Of a DNA stretch of 64,000 bases, positions 1-7,521 are shown piece after piece; positions within the stretch are counted from its first letter, which is position 1; every line of letters begins with the position of its first letter. The DNA is from Alishewanella aestuarii B11 (GTDB taxonomy: Bacteria; Pseudomonadota; Gammaproteobacteria; Enterobacterales; Alteromonadaceae): positions 124,001 to 188,000 of the forward strand of contig NZ_ALAB01000010.1 in NCBI RefSeq assembly GCF_000280055.1, in the 5' to 3' direction. A model generated the notes under the pieces. It made no database searches, was not told where the DNA came from, and saw nothing but the letters and a program-made list of their open reading frames with translations. Both the position numbers and the translations under genes were made by a program.

Positions 1-288
1 GCTTCGCCGGACGATCCCTTGCTGCAGGCACGCAGTGAAGACTGTACAATGCGCGGCAAAGATCCGTTCGCCGAGGTCCAGTTACCCCAGGCGGTGATTA
101 CGTTAAAGCAGGGCGTCGGGCGGCTAATTCGCGATGTCAGCGACCGCGGTGTGCTGGTGATCTGTGATAACCGGCTTGTGACTAAGCCCTATGGCGCCAC
201 GTTTTTAAAGAGCCTGCCACCGATGCGCCGCAGCCGCGATCTGGCTGAGGCCTGTCAGTTTTTACATGCTATGCAACAGGATAAATGA
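1..288 (+). CDS. yoaA: ATP-dependent helicase YoaA (DinG family), C-terminal fragment
   Basis: The reading frame is open from base 1, so the gene begins outside the window; about 95 C-terminal residues are visible. The stretch around GRLIRDVSDRGVLVICD is the last helicase motif (QxxGRxIR type) of XPD/DinG-like superfamily 2 DNA helicases, and the GATFLKSLP tail matches the YoaA branch. Members of this family carry an Fe-S cluster domain upstream, not visible here, and act on DNA structures during replication stress. The stop overlaps the tsaB start (ATGATGA), which indicates translational coupling. Family assignment is firm; the yoaA name rests on the tail and on tsaB being the neighbour. Confidence 0.85.
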   Translation, partial: ASPDDPLLQARSEDCTMRGKDPFAEVQLPQAVITLKQGVGRLIRDVSDRGVLVICDNRLVTKPYGATFLKSLPPMRRSRDLAEACQFLHAMQQDK

Positions 289-983
289 TGAAGTTTTTAG
301 CCCTGGATACCTCTACCGAAGCCTGTTCGGTCGCTTTAGCTCTGGATGACCAGATCTTAGCGCTGGATGAAGTTTGCCCGCAGCAACACAGCAAACGCAT
401 TTTACCTATGGTACAGCAGCTGTTAAGCGATGCTGGCGTCAGCCTTTATCAGTTAGACGGTATTATCTTTGGCCGTGGCCCCGGCAGTTTTACTGGCGTC
501 AGGATTGGCGTGTCCGTTGCCCAGGGCCTGGCTTTTGGCGCAGATTTGCCGGTATTCGGGGTGTCAACCCTGGCGGCGATGGCACAGGCGGCAGTACAGC
601 AAAACGCCACAGAGGTGATTGCCGCTATTGATGCCAGAATGGCGGAAGTCTATATCGCAGCTTATGCGTTAGATGAAGCAGGGTTAATGCAAGCGATAAC
701 GCCGGAAATTGCGGCTAAACCGGCCGCTTTACCTGAGGTTTTGACCTCACTGTCTTTTACCTCACAGCTGTTGGGGGTGGGTACCGGTTGGCAAACTTAT
801 CCGCAGGCACTGCAGCAACTGGCCCCAGCACTGATTTCTGAGACGATTCTGTATCCATCAGCGCAGTTTATGCTGCCATTTGCCAGCCGAGCCTGGCAGC
901 AACAGTTATTTGTCAGCGCCGAGCAGGCCGAGCCGGTCTACGTACGCGATGACGTCACTTGGCAAAAACTCCCTGGCCGTTGA
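285..983 (+). CDS. tsaB: tRNA t6A biosynthesis protein TsaB
   Basis: TsaB is the dimerisation partner of TsaD in the TsaBDE complex, which adds threonylcarbamoyl to A37 of ANN-decoding tRNAs. The 232-residue product matches the usual length of about 230. It starts with the ASKHA-fold signature (LALDTSTEACSVAL) and carries GRGPGSFTGVRIGV at about 63-76, the family hallmark. Like other TsaB proteins it is a degenerate ATPase homologue of TsaD. The start overlaps the end of yoaA by four bases. It converges on the CPBP gene with only two bases between stops and no terminator hairpin, so antisense read-through is possible. Confidence 0.95.
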   Translation: MMKFLALDTSTEACSVALALDDQILALDEVCPQQHSKRILPMVQQLLSDAGVSLYQLDGIIFGRGPGSFTGVRIGVSVAQGLAFGADLPVFGVSTLAAMAQAAVQQNATEVIAAIDARMAEVYIAAYALDEAGLMQAITPEIAAKPAALPEVLTSLSFTSQLLGVGTGWQTYPQALQQLAPALISETILYPSAQFMLPFASRAWQQQLFVSAEQAEPVYVRDDVTWQKLPGR

Positions 984-985
984 GA

Positions 986-1951
986 TTACAGAAAGAGCTG
1001 TTGAAACAGATAATACAGGCATAAGGATGTAAGATTAAAGGCAACATGAAAAGCAACAGATGCAGATAAACCGCCCTTAACATAGGCGAAACAAAGCATG
1101 AGGCTGGTGATATAGCTAATTGAAAACATAAAAATATTAAAACTAAGGTCTATCTTTATTCCAATGTGAAAAAGGGCAAAAAGTGATGAGATTATTATGG
1201 CTCCCAGCACTTTTGCATTTTTGGTCTCACTCATCCAAATCTGGTAACCAAGGCGTCTGAAAATGAGCTCTTCAGCGAAAGGACCAATCAAAATTACCAT
1301 CAATAAAACTGAAAATGTGAAATCAGGGAACACTGATGAGCTGGTATGCACTGATGATACCAAGCCGAAATAATGCACTGCAATATTGGTGATCATGGCA
1401 AGCAGTGAAGAACAACCACCAATAAAGAAAAACAGTAAAACATATTTTTTATCTGGAACGGGTACTTTTTTATGCCAGATGTCATAGATTTTACCCGTTG
1501 ACTTACTTGATAAAAAGTAGAATGTATGTGACAGGATTATTGCAAAAACGAAAAATATAAGCTGATCATTAATCCCGAAAAACTCAAGCTTCTTTGATAC
1601 TGAGCTGGCTAAAATATTGCATCCATGTTCATTTAAAATATTTATTAGCTCAAGCGAATGTTCAAACTCTTGATTAAAAGTATATTTGAAAGGGGTTTTT
1701 CGATAGAAATCAATGCTATATGTCGAGTCATCAGACATGATTAGCCGAGCGCTCTGTTCAAAGTCGTAAAGTGCTGTTACGTTTTTTGCGTCGCAGTGTT
1801 GCACAGTAAAATTGAAATTTATCTTACTGCTAAATGATGAGCCTGACTTGTTCAATAAAGAAAATTGAATGACTGTTGCCAAAATAATTATAGATAAAAC
1901 AATTAAGTAACTCATAATTATTTTTTTTGCACAACCTGTCAGGCTCATCAT
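986..1951 (-). CDS. CPBP family intramembrane metalloprotease
   Basis: This 321-residue integral membrane protein has several hydrophobic segments and the three motifs of the CPBP (CAAX protease/bacteriocin-processing, Abi) family: EELIFRR near residue 227, FALFHIG near 258, and HVAFN near 302. Glu and His residues in these motifs bind the catalytic metal in Rce1-like members. The N-terminal 115 residues form a periplasmic-looking loop after one membrane segment, an extension that most CPBP proteins lack. AGGA sits 8 bases before the chosen ATG. The gene lies 22 bases downstream of the secreted Cys-rich gene on the same strand, so the two look like an operon. Base composition is clearly more AT-rich than in tsaB. 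The substrate is unknown; CPBP proteins elsewhere mature or protect against peptides. Confidence 0.8.
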   Translation of the reverse strand: MMSLTGCAKKIIMSYLIVLSIIILATVIQFSLLNKSGSSFSSKINFNFTVQHCDAKNVTALYDFEQSARLIMSDDSTYSIDFYRKTPFKYTFNQEFEHSLELINILNEHGCNILASSVSKKLEFFGINDQLIFFVFAIILSHTFYFLSSKSTGKIYDIWHKKVPVPDKKYVLLFFFIGGCSSLLAMITNIAVHYFGLVSSVHTSSSVFPDFTFSVLLMVILIGPFAEELIFRRLGYQIWMSETKNAKVLGAIIISSLFALFHIGIKIDLSFNIFMFSISYITSLMLCFAYVKGGLSASVAFHVAFNLTSLCLYYLFQQLFL

Positions 1952-1973
1952 GCTGCATTTCCTATTAAATTAT

Positions 1974-2708
1974 TTATTGAGCTGAGGTATAGGGCTGACC
2001 AATCACAAGTGCTGAGCCTGGATTAAAGAGCATTGGCAATCCATGAATTAGTGGGCCACTCCAACTGCCATAAACAGGAAAACTGCTAATTAAATTAGGT
2101 GTTTGGGGGCAGGGATTACATGAGCAAGAGGCATCAATCGCACCTGCAATACATTTATATGTATAACTTTGCACCCCACAATTGCATACTCTATTGCAAT
2201 ATGCTACTGCACTTGCAGCGCTTCCACTGCATGCAATGTGGTTAGCTAATACTACGACTACAGGAACAATTAAATGCCCCCAAGCTGGAGTTTCATTCTC
2301 ATCATCACTAAAGCCAAACTTACTTTCTCTTATGCTTTGTGAATAAATACTCTTGCTGAGAGATTCAAAAATGTTTTCTGCAGAGAAAGTGAAGTATTGA
2401 GTATCATTCCAAACGTCAATTTGACCATTAGATGCCGTATAATCAAATTTTTGTTTTTCATGAAAAATATGACCATTATAAACGGATTGCTTGACTCCGC
2501 ATTTTTGTGCATCGGAGTTTGTCAAGCTATTTAGTAATTTATGTTGCTCTATATCTCGGATAACATCATAGAATAAATCGTATTCCAACTTTGAACTAAA
2601 AATGCTAACTCCAGTTTTATCTACAATTAACTTCCAATCTGGATTTCCAAAGCAGCTTGCCGAAAAAACTACTATCGACAGGATAAGTGTATAAAAAAAA
2701 CTCTTCAT
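1974..2708 (-). CDS. secreted Cys-rich protein of unknown function
   Basis: I do not recognise this 244-residue protein. It begins with a clear signal peptide (MKSFFYTLILSIVVFSAS), followed by a polar, weakly structured region of about 130 residues. A short hydrophobic stretch (about 146-158) leads into a compact block with nine cysteines between about 160 and 200 (CSGSAASAVAYCNRVCNCG and CSCNPCPQ). The tail is rich in Gly and Pro. The cysteines suggest disulfide bonding or metal binding outside the cytoplasm. AGGAGG precedes the ATG at good distance. It is the first gene of an apparent two-gene AT-rich operon with the CPBP protease. That pairing could mean the protein is a protease substrate or secreted peptide precursor, which is inference only. 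Confidence 0.65.
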   Translation of the reverse strand: MKSFFYTLILSIVVFSASCFGNPDWKLIVDKTGVSIFSSKLEYDLFYDVIRDIEQHKLLNSLTNSDAQKCGVKQSVYNGHIFHEKQKFDYTASNGQIDVWNDTQYFTFSAENIFESLSKSIYSQSIRESKFGFSDDENETPAWGHLIVPVVVVLANHIACSGSAASAVAYCNRVCNCGVQSYTYKCIAGAIDASCSCNPCPQTPNLISSFPVYGSWSGPLIHGLPMLFNPGSALVIGQPYTSAQ

Positions 2709-2932
2709 GACAACCTCCTGTTTATTAGTTTGCCAAATGGCTTATTTAGTGTGTAAAAAATGTGAATCTTGTCAAGTTTTGTTGTTATTTTTTTAATTTT
2801 TTTCTGGGGTATTGATTCTGAATTTTTTTAGTTTTTCTTTGAGAGGGAGTAACTAAATTACTCTTGAGAGAAGTGACTTGGCAAAAACTGCCAAGTTGTT
2901 GAGGTCGAATAGAAGGGGGTAAAACTGAGCGT

Positions 2933-3300
2933 TAACTGCCGCCGAGGCGGTCACGCAGGCGTTTACGTAATTGATCTTGTAATGTGCCCATCTGCGCATT
3001 TAATAACTACTCCGGTGAGGCTTGTATTACTGTGCTGTCTGCATCTTGTTGCCGGATGAATTGCAGCCACTATTGTTGGCCAGCTAACTGCTGTTGCAAG
3101 AGATTATCCAGGCTGTGCGTAGCCGGTTTTGCAATTGTGCGACTTTTTGTCTGGCTTCACCCAGTAAGGCATCGCCAATCATTTGATCCAAGCTGGCGCG
3201 AATAGTCACCTCAGGCGCTTACACTGGGGATGCCGTATCAGGCCTTGCTTTTTGCCTTTTGCATCTGTGCTGCTTCAGTTTCGCGATGCTAAATTTCAGA
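2933..3300 (-). pseudogene. decayed C-terminus of a large minus-strand gene (possibly TIGR03545-like)
   Basis: On the minus strand the three frames can be stitched into a natural-looking protein end: AQMQKAKSKA, YGIPSVSA, VTIRASLDQMIGDALLGEA, RQKVAQLQNRLR, LDNLLQQQLAGQQ, FIRQQDADSTVIQASPE, LNAQMGTLQDQLRKRLRDRL, then TAA at 2933-2935. Reading through needs at least two frameshifts (near 3207 and 3120) and passes in-frame stops near 3240, 3072 and 3008. The charged, Gln-rich tail resembles the C-termini of TIGR03545-type envelope proteins, but I am not certain of the family. Decay is seen directly; identity is inference. Confidence 0.6.
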
Positions 3301-3436
3301 TAAGGCCATGGCTGGTCAAGTTCTATTGAGGTTACTTTTCAGGAAATCCGGGACAATCAGCTTGGGTATGCTATCGAAGAAAAGATGCTTCAGCGTTTGC
3401 CGCTCGCTAATAATTTGCAACGTGAACAACTGAAAG

Positions 3437-3467
3437 TTGACATTAGCGCCTAATAATTGCCTATAAT
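3437..3467 (+). promoter_or_regulatory. candidate sigma-70 promoter
   Basis: A perfect TTGACA at 3437-3442 and TATAAT at 3462-3467 lie just upstream of the 3498 ORF. The 19-base spacer is longer than the optimum of 17, so strength is uncertain. The -10 ends about 30 bases before the start codon. Confidence 0.4.
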
Positions 3468-3497
3468 TAGGCCAGTTATTACTAAGTAGCGGCTTAT

Positions 3498-3818
3498 ATG
3501 AGCATTAACGCCAGCAATAATATCAATGCCAGCAGTTTGCTAAACCCGGCGACGAATCGTCCGCAACCGGTGCGACAAACTACGCCTGAGCGCCAAGCTG
3601 CAGAGGCGCAAAGCACGCAGCAAGCGGCAGGGATCCGCGTGGAGCGGGCAGTGATTGAGCGGTTAGATAATGAACGTGAGGCCGAGCGCAATCGGCAAAA
3701 CTTTCGTGATAGCAGCGAACCCCGTAATGAGCGGGCGATAGCCGCTTACCAAAGCTTGCAAAATGAACAGCGTCGCAGTGAAGTACAAGCGATGCTGGGT
3801 GTTGATCTCTACGCCTAA
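3498..3818 (+). CDS. small conserved-type hypothetical protein
   Basis: A 106-residue, hydrophilic, Gln/Arg/Glu-rich protein with an Asn/Ser-rich N-terminus and a C-terminus reading AIAAYQSLQNEQRRSE then a short hydrophobic end, MLGVDLYA. No signal peptide or membrane segment is seen. The pattern of a disordered N-terminus followed by a short helix ending in a G-(V/I)-D-x-Y-A motif recurs, from memory, in short uncharacterised proteins of marine gammaproteobacteria; no function is attached to it. It starts with ATG, preceded by a candidate promoter and a weak ribosome site. It stands alone between pseudogene debris and the orphan antitoxin. Confidence 0.6.
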   Translation: MSINASNNINASSLLNPATNRPQPVRQTTPERQAAEAQSTQQAAGIRVERAVIERLDNEREAERNRQNFRDSSEPRNERAIAAYQSLQNEQRRSEVQAMLGVDLYA

Positions 3819-3832
3819 CTTTTGTCTTCTGG

Positions 3833-3900
3833 CTAATTTTTGAAATAGCCATCAATATCCATTTCTTGATGTGGTACGCCGATTACATCAATAAAACGGC
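3833..3900 (-). pseudogene. parE: ParE toxin, C-terminal remnant
   Basis: Immediately downstream of the parD stop, the minus strand reads RFIDVIGVPHQEMDIDGYFK followed by N and a TAG stop at 3833-3835. This matches the last beta strand and tail of ParE/RelE-fold toxins (pattern VLxVxHQxMDxxxxL). The first 70 or so codons that should separate it from parD are missing, so the toxin has been deleted and only about 20 codons remain, out of frame with parD. Confidence 0.7.
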
Positions 3901-3902
3901 CA

Positions 3903-4136
3903 CTAATCCGAAATTAGCTGGTCGACGCTAAAGTCCTCAACAAACTGTCCCTCTCTGGCTTGCAAGGCACCCTGAGCTAAATGTGCACGTAAGGCTTCAA
4001 GTTTTGCCTTACGTTCTTCAAGCGTTCTCAATGCATCACGCACCACTTCACTGGCCGAACCGTAGCGACCGGTTGCAATTTCCTTCCTGATAAAGGTTTC
4101 CCAATGCTCGCCCAAACTCAAACTTGTCGTTGCCAT
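3903..4136 (-). CDS. parD: ParD-like type II antitoxin, orphan
   Basis: A 77-residue protein of the ParD family (CopG/ribbon-helix-helix). It has an N-terminal strand MATTSLSLGEHWETFI, the helix motif GRYGSASEVVRDALRTLEER, and a C-terminal toxin-wrapping helix ending FVEDFSVDQLISD. ParD normally neutralises ParE, a gyrase poison, and represses the parDE promoter. The frame is open further upstream, but the ATG at 4136 fits the family; the additional 21 residues are Ile-rich and do not. The toxin gene is truncated to a tail directly downstream, so this antitoxin is an orphan and could only act as a regulator or anti-toxin against related ParE elsewhere. Confidence 0.88.
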   Translation of the reverse strand: MATTSLSLGEHWETFIRKEIATGRYGSASEVVRDALRTLEERKAKLEALRAHLAQGALQAREGQFVEDFSVDQLISD

Positions 4137-4291
4137 ATAAGGCCTCTCGTATTCATAAATGATAATAATGAATATAATCTTGAAGTGTATAAATGACAAG
4201 CAGCCTGACTCTTTTCAATTGTTTTGCGTTAAAGCACTACCGAACTGTTCGCTATACTTTACGTATAAGCTCCAACTGCAATGGAGTATTT

Positions 4292-5029
4292 ATGACCTCA
4301 ACGATTTTAATTACCGGTGCCAGCTCTGGCATTGGCCGCGAAACCGCACTGCATTATGCCCGTAATGGCTGGACGGTATATGCGGTGGCGCGCTCTGCGG
4401 ATAAGTTAGCAGAACTGTCAGCCGAGGCGCCGCAGCGTATTGTGCCGGTAAGTCTGGATCTGACCGATAGCGCAGCCCTAACCAGCTGGTTTGCCAAGCT
4501 GCCGGCTGAGCTGCGTTTTGATGTGGTGCTGCTTAACGCCGGTAACTGCGAATATGTAGAGGCGACAAACCTTGATATCAGCGCTTTTGAGCGGACTTTT
4601 GAGCTTAATGTGCTGGCTGTGGTGCGGGCGGTGAAAGAGGCACTACCTCGGCTTAGCGACGGTAGCACTCTAGCCATCGTCAGTTCGATGGCGCATTTCT
4701 TCCCCTTTACCCAGGCTGAAGCCTATGGCGGCAGTAAAGCCGCAATTAGCTATTTCGCTGATAGCTTAAGGGTCGATTTAGGTGAAACAGGGATTAAGAT
4801 CTGCCTGATTGAACCGGGCTTTATTGATACACCATTGACTCAAAAAAATGACTTTGCGATGCCGTTTTTAATGCCGGTCGCTCAGGCTGCAGAGCGTATT
4901 TACTCTGGTATCGCAGCGGGTAAACCGCGGCTGCGCTTTCCAAGGCGTTTAAGCCTGATGCTAAAGCTGCTAAGTGCTTTGCCTTATGGCCTGCGGATTA
5001 AATTGGCGAACCGGATGAAACAACAATGA
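4292..5029 (+). CDS. SDR family NAD(P)-dependent oxidoreductase
   Basis: A 245-residue classical short-chain dehydrogenase/reductase. The Rossmann glycine motif TGASSGIGRE sits near residues 7-16, with NAG at about 82, the catalytic Ser in IVSSMAH, and YGGSK as the YxxxK active site. The substrate cannot be told. The frame stays open upstream to 4193, but GGAG at 4282-4285 before the ATG at 4292 and the family N-terminus fix the start. It overlaps the DUF2878 gene by four bases, forming an operon with DUF2878 and a chalcone-isomerase-like gene. Related SDRs occur with those partners in light/singlet-oxygen stress clusters, but the other members of such clusters (photolyase, DUF1365, cyclopropane synthase) are not present here. 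Confidence 0.88.
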   Translation: MTSTILITGASSGIGRETALHYARNGWTVYAVARSADKLAELSAEAPQRIVPVSLDLTDSAALTSWFAKLPAELRFDVVLLNAGNCEYVEATNLDISAFERTFELNVLAVVRAVKEALPRLSDGSTLAIVSSMAHFFPFTQAEAYGGSKAAISYFADSLRVDLGETGIKICLIEPGFIDTPLTQKNDFAMPFLMPVAQAAERIYSGIAAGKPRLRFPRRLSLMLKLLSALPYGLRIKLANRMKQQ

Positions 5030-5523
5030 GTGCCGCCGTGTCTAAGCTTAACTGGCGGGCCATTATCGGCTTTGAGTTGTGCTGGTTTTTGCTGGTGTAT
5101 TTCCAGCAGCTGGCGTTCTGGCCGGTACTGGCGTATTTGCTTTATGGTTTGTGGCGTCTTATTGGCACGCGGCGACGGCTGGCTGTTGTGATTATTGCGC
5201 TACTGGGTGTCGCAATTGACTCAGCATTGATCCAGCTGGATATTTTAAGTTTTGCCCTGCGCGACAGCTTGCCACTGTGGTTCTGGTTGCTATGGGGTGT
5301 TTTTGCACTGGCAGTGGTGGAGTTGTTAGCCGATTTTCTACAAAAGCCCTGGTTAGCTTTTGTATTGGGCGCTACGGGCGGGCCTTTGTCTTATATCGGC
5401 GGTGCAGCCCTGAGTGGCGGAGTGCTCAGTTTCCCGGCGGGTTACGTGTCTTATGGCGTATTAGCACTGATTTGGGGCGGCCTGGCCGTCCTTTATGGTC
5501 AAAGCAGGAGGTTTTATGTTTAG
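5026..5523 (+). CDS. DUF2878 integral membrane protein
   Basis: A 165-residue inner membrane protein with five or six hydrophobic helices and short loops. The LLWGVFALAV segment, the GATGGPLSYIGG motif and the alternating W/F-rich helices identify the DUF2878 family, whose function is unknown. It is translationally coupled at both ends: the start overlaps the SDR stop (ATGA) and the stop overlaps the start of the chalcone-isomerase-like gene by eight bases. The order SDR-DUF2878-secreted lipid-binding fold suggests a membrane or lipid role, which is inference. Confidence 0.85.
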   Translation: MSAAVSKLNWRAIIGFELCWFLLVYFQQLAFWPVLAYLLYGLWRLIGTRRRLAVVIIALLGVAIDSALIQLDILSFALRDSLPLWFWLLWGVFALAVVELLADFLQKPWLAFVLGATGGPLSYIGGAALSGGVLSFPAGYVSYGVLALIWGGLAVLYGQSRRFYV

Positions 5524-6016
5524 AGTATCAGCATTTGCATTATTGCTGGGACTGGCAATGCCGGCGGCGGCCTTACCGGATCTCACTACAGTAGGCGAGG
5601 GTAGTTATCGCTACCTATTCTGGCAGCTATACGATGCCCGGCTGGCGACGGCCGATGGCCGTTTTGTCGATTACCAGCAAAGTACCCCCTTGCTGTTGGA
5701 GCTCACCTATAAGCGCAAAATCAGCCGCGATCAGTTTATTAAAGCCACCGTTGATGAGTGGAAGAAGCTAGGCCAAAGCACTGCCGAGCAGCAGCAAAAG
5801 TGGGCAGAACAGTTAAAAAGCCTATGGCAGGATGTCGACAAAGGCGACCGTTTGGCAGCGGTATTGCTGGCAGATAACGGCGTTGAGTTCTATATGAATG
5901 GAGAGAGTACCGGCGTATTGGCAGATCCAGAATTTGGGCCAGCATTTTTTAATATCTGGTTGCACCAAAATACCAGCGCGCCCGAATTACGGGCGCAGCT
6001 GATTGCCGGCGAGTAA
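5516..6016 (+). CDS. periplasmic chalcone isomerase-like domain protein
   Basis: A 166-residue product with a signal peptide cleaved after about MFRVSAFALLLGLAMPAAA, then a chalcone isomerase-like domain (GEGSYRYLFWQLYDARL, LELTYKRKISRDQFIKAT, MNGESTGVLADPEFGPAFFN). Bacterial members of this fold are not known to act on chalcones; they are thought to bind fatty-acid-like ligands. AGGAGG lies just before the ATG at 5516, and the frame's longer upstream version has no ribosome site, so the internal ATG is chosen. Third gene of the SDR-DUF2878 operon; converges on the alkaline phosphatase gene three bases beyond its stop. Confidence 0.82.
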   Translation: MFRVSAFALLLGLAMPAAALPDLTTVGEGSYRYLFWQLYDARLATADGRFVDYQQSTPLLLELTYKRKISRDQFIKATVDEWKKLGQSTAEQQQKWAEQLKSLWQDVDKGDRLAAVLLADNGVEFYMNGESTGVLADPEFGPAFFNIWLHQNTSAPELRAQLIAGE

Positions 6017-6019
6017 GAC

Positions 6020-7333
6020 TTACTCGCTGGCTTTAGGGGTTTGGTTGGTACTGATATAGCGGATCAGCTGTTTGGCGATATCGGTATTATCCATAAAGCC
6101 GCGGAAAGCCCCGCTGTATTTACCATAGGCCATTACCGGCACATCGGCGCCGGTGTGGCCGCCGGTAGTCCAGCCGGTATAGGAATATTTGGCTACCAGT
6201 CTGACCGCAACGTCACGTAGATCTTTTTGCTCCTTACCACGAGCGGCCAGCAACTGCTGTTGTTCTTCATCGGTAATATTAATACCGGTCAAGGCTTGCC
6301 AACGTGCCAGCGCTGCCTGTTCGCTGTCTGCAGCATTCATTTCGTCAGCAATTCGCCGGCCTGTCGCTTTAACACCACGTACCACCTCGGGTAACCACAG
6401 ATATTTGCCATCCGCACCTAAGGACATACCGCCGGTTTCATGATCGGCCGTAATCACCAGCAAGGTATCCGGGTTGGCATCCACATAGGCTTTTGCTACA
6501 GCAATGGCTTTCGCAAAGTCATGCATTTCGGCCATAGCACAGGCGATATCATTATCATGCCCACACCAGTCAATCTGGCTGCCCTCAACCATTAGCACAA
6601 AGCCTTTCTCGGCCGGACTTAACAGCTGCAGGGCTTTTTGCGTCAGGGTGGCGAGTTGACTGGGATGTTCTGAATTTAATGCAGCCGGCAGACCGATTTG
6701 ATCCAGCAGCGCCAGCGCTGGCTTAGTGGTCAGCTGGTTCAGATCCTGCCAACTACCGGCGTACTGATAGCCTTGCTGCTTAAATTCAGTAACCAGATTA
6801 CGGTCGTCACGAATAAAGTACGAAGTACCGCCACCTAAAATCACATCGGCCACTGGTTGGCCATTAATCCGGTAATCCAGGTACATATCAGCAATAGCTT
6901 CGTAATTACGACGATGTACGTTATGGGCAACAAAGGCCGCTGGTGTGGCATGGTTCACCTGCGAACTGGCGACGATACCATTGGCTTTGCCTAAGCGCTT
7001 GGCCAGCTGCATCATGGTGCCAATCGGAATATGCTGGCGGTTTACTGAAATCGCGCCATTAAAGCTTTTTACACCGGTCGCCAGCGCGGTGGCACCTGCT
7101 GCAGAGTCGGTAACCAGGGTGTCATCGTCAGGATAGGTACTGGAGGCGCCAACCAGTAGTTGATCAAAAATCGTCTGCTGTACCGGCCGCTCGCCTTGGT
7201 TCAGGTAATAACGATAGGCGGTTAAATAGGCCGGGCCCATGCCATCACCAATCATATAAATAATATTTTTTGGCGCAGCGACAGCGGGTAAGGCCAGGAA
7301 ACAACTTACAGATAACAGCAAACGAAAATGCAT
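6020..7333 (-). CDS. periplasmic alkaline phosphatase (PhoA superfamily)
   Basis: A 437-residue enzyme that hydrolyses phosphomonoesters in the periplasm. A signal peptide (MHFRLLLSVSCFLALPAVAA) precedes the mature start. The metal-binding Asp lies in IIYMIGDGMGPAYL, the catalytic serine in VTDSAAGATALATG, and further metal ligands in HDNDIACAM, ITADHETGG and TGGHTGADV. Length and motifs fit the family PF00245. ATG at 7333 places the signal peptide correctly; the frame's upstream extension is not a signal sequence. The gene stands alone and faces the chalcone-isomerase-like gene. A PhoX-type phosphatase lies elsewhere in the window (33529), so the organism has two unrelated secreted phosphatases. 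Confidence 0.92.
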   Translation of the reverse strand: MHFRLLLSVSCFLALPAVAAPKNIIYMIGDGMGPAYLTAYRYYLNQGERPVQQTIFDQLLVGASSTYPDDDTLVTDSAAGATALATGVKSFNGAISVNRQHIPIGTMMQLAKRLGKANGIVASSQVNHATPAAFVAHNVHRRNYEAIADMYLDYRINGQPVADVILGGGTSYFIRDDRNLVTEFKQQGYQYAGSWQDLNQLTTKPALALLDQIGLPAALNSEHPSQLATLTQKALQLLSPAEKGFVLMVEGSQIDWCGHDNDIACAMAEMHDFAKAIAVAKAYVDANPDTLLVITADHETGGMSLGADGKYLWLPEVVRGVKATGRRIADEMNAADSEQAALARWQALTGINITDEEQQQLLAARGKEQKDLRDVAVRLVAKYSYTGWTTGGHTGADVPVMAYGKYSGAFRGFMDNTDIAKQLIRYISTNQTPKASE

Positions 7334-7521
7334 TAGATAACCTTTTTGCAAACAGGGAGGGAACCTGTAACAGTGTAAGAGATCCAAGCTATTGAACCAA
7401 GCGCCTTGCGGTCAAGTGGCAAAAAACCGTGTTTTGCTGGACTTTTAGGCGAAAGCAACGCTATCTTAAATTCAGCTGGTCTGCGTTGCAGACTCACTGA
7501 AGTCTCTAAAAGGTTGTAGCG

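Noticed and set aside
2984-3205. 73-codon plus-strand ORF
   Set aside because: It lies antisense to the decayed minus-strand gene, is Cys-rich from reverse codons, and has no ribosome site.
7334-7521. Pho box upstream of the alkaline phosphatase at 6020-7333
   Set aside because: Only loose TTACA repeats near 7365-7380; they do not keep the 7-4-7 spacing well.
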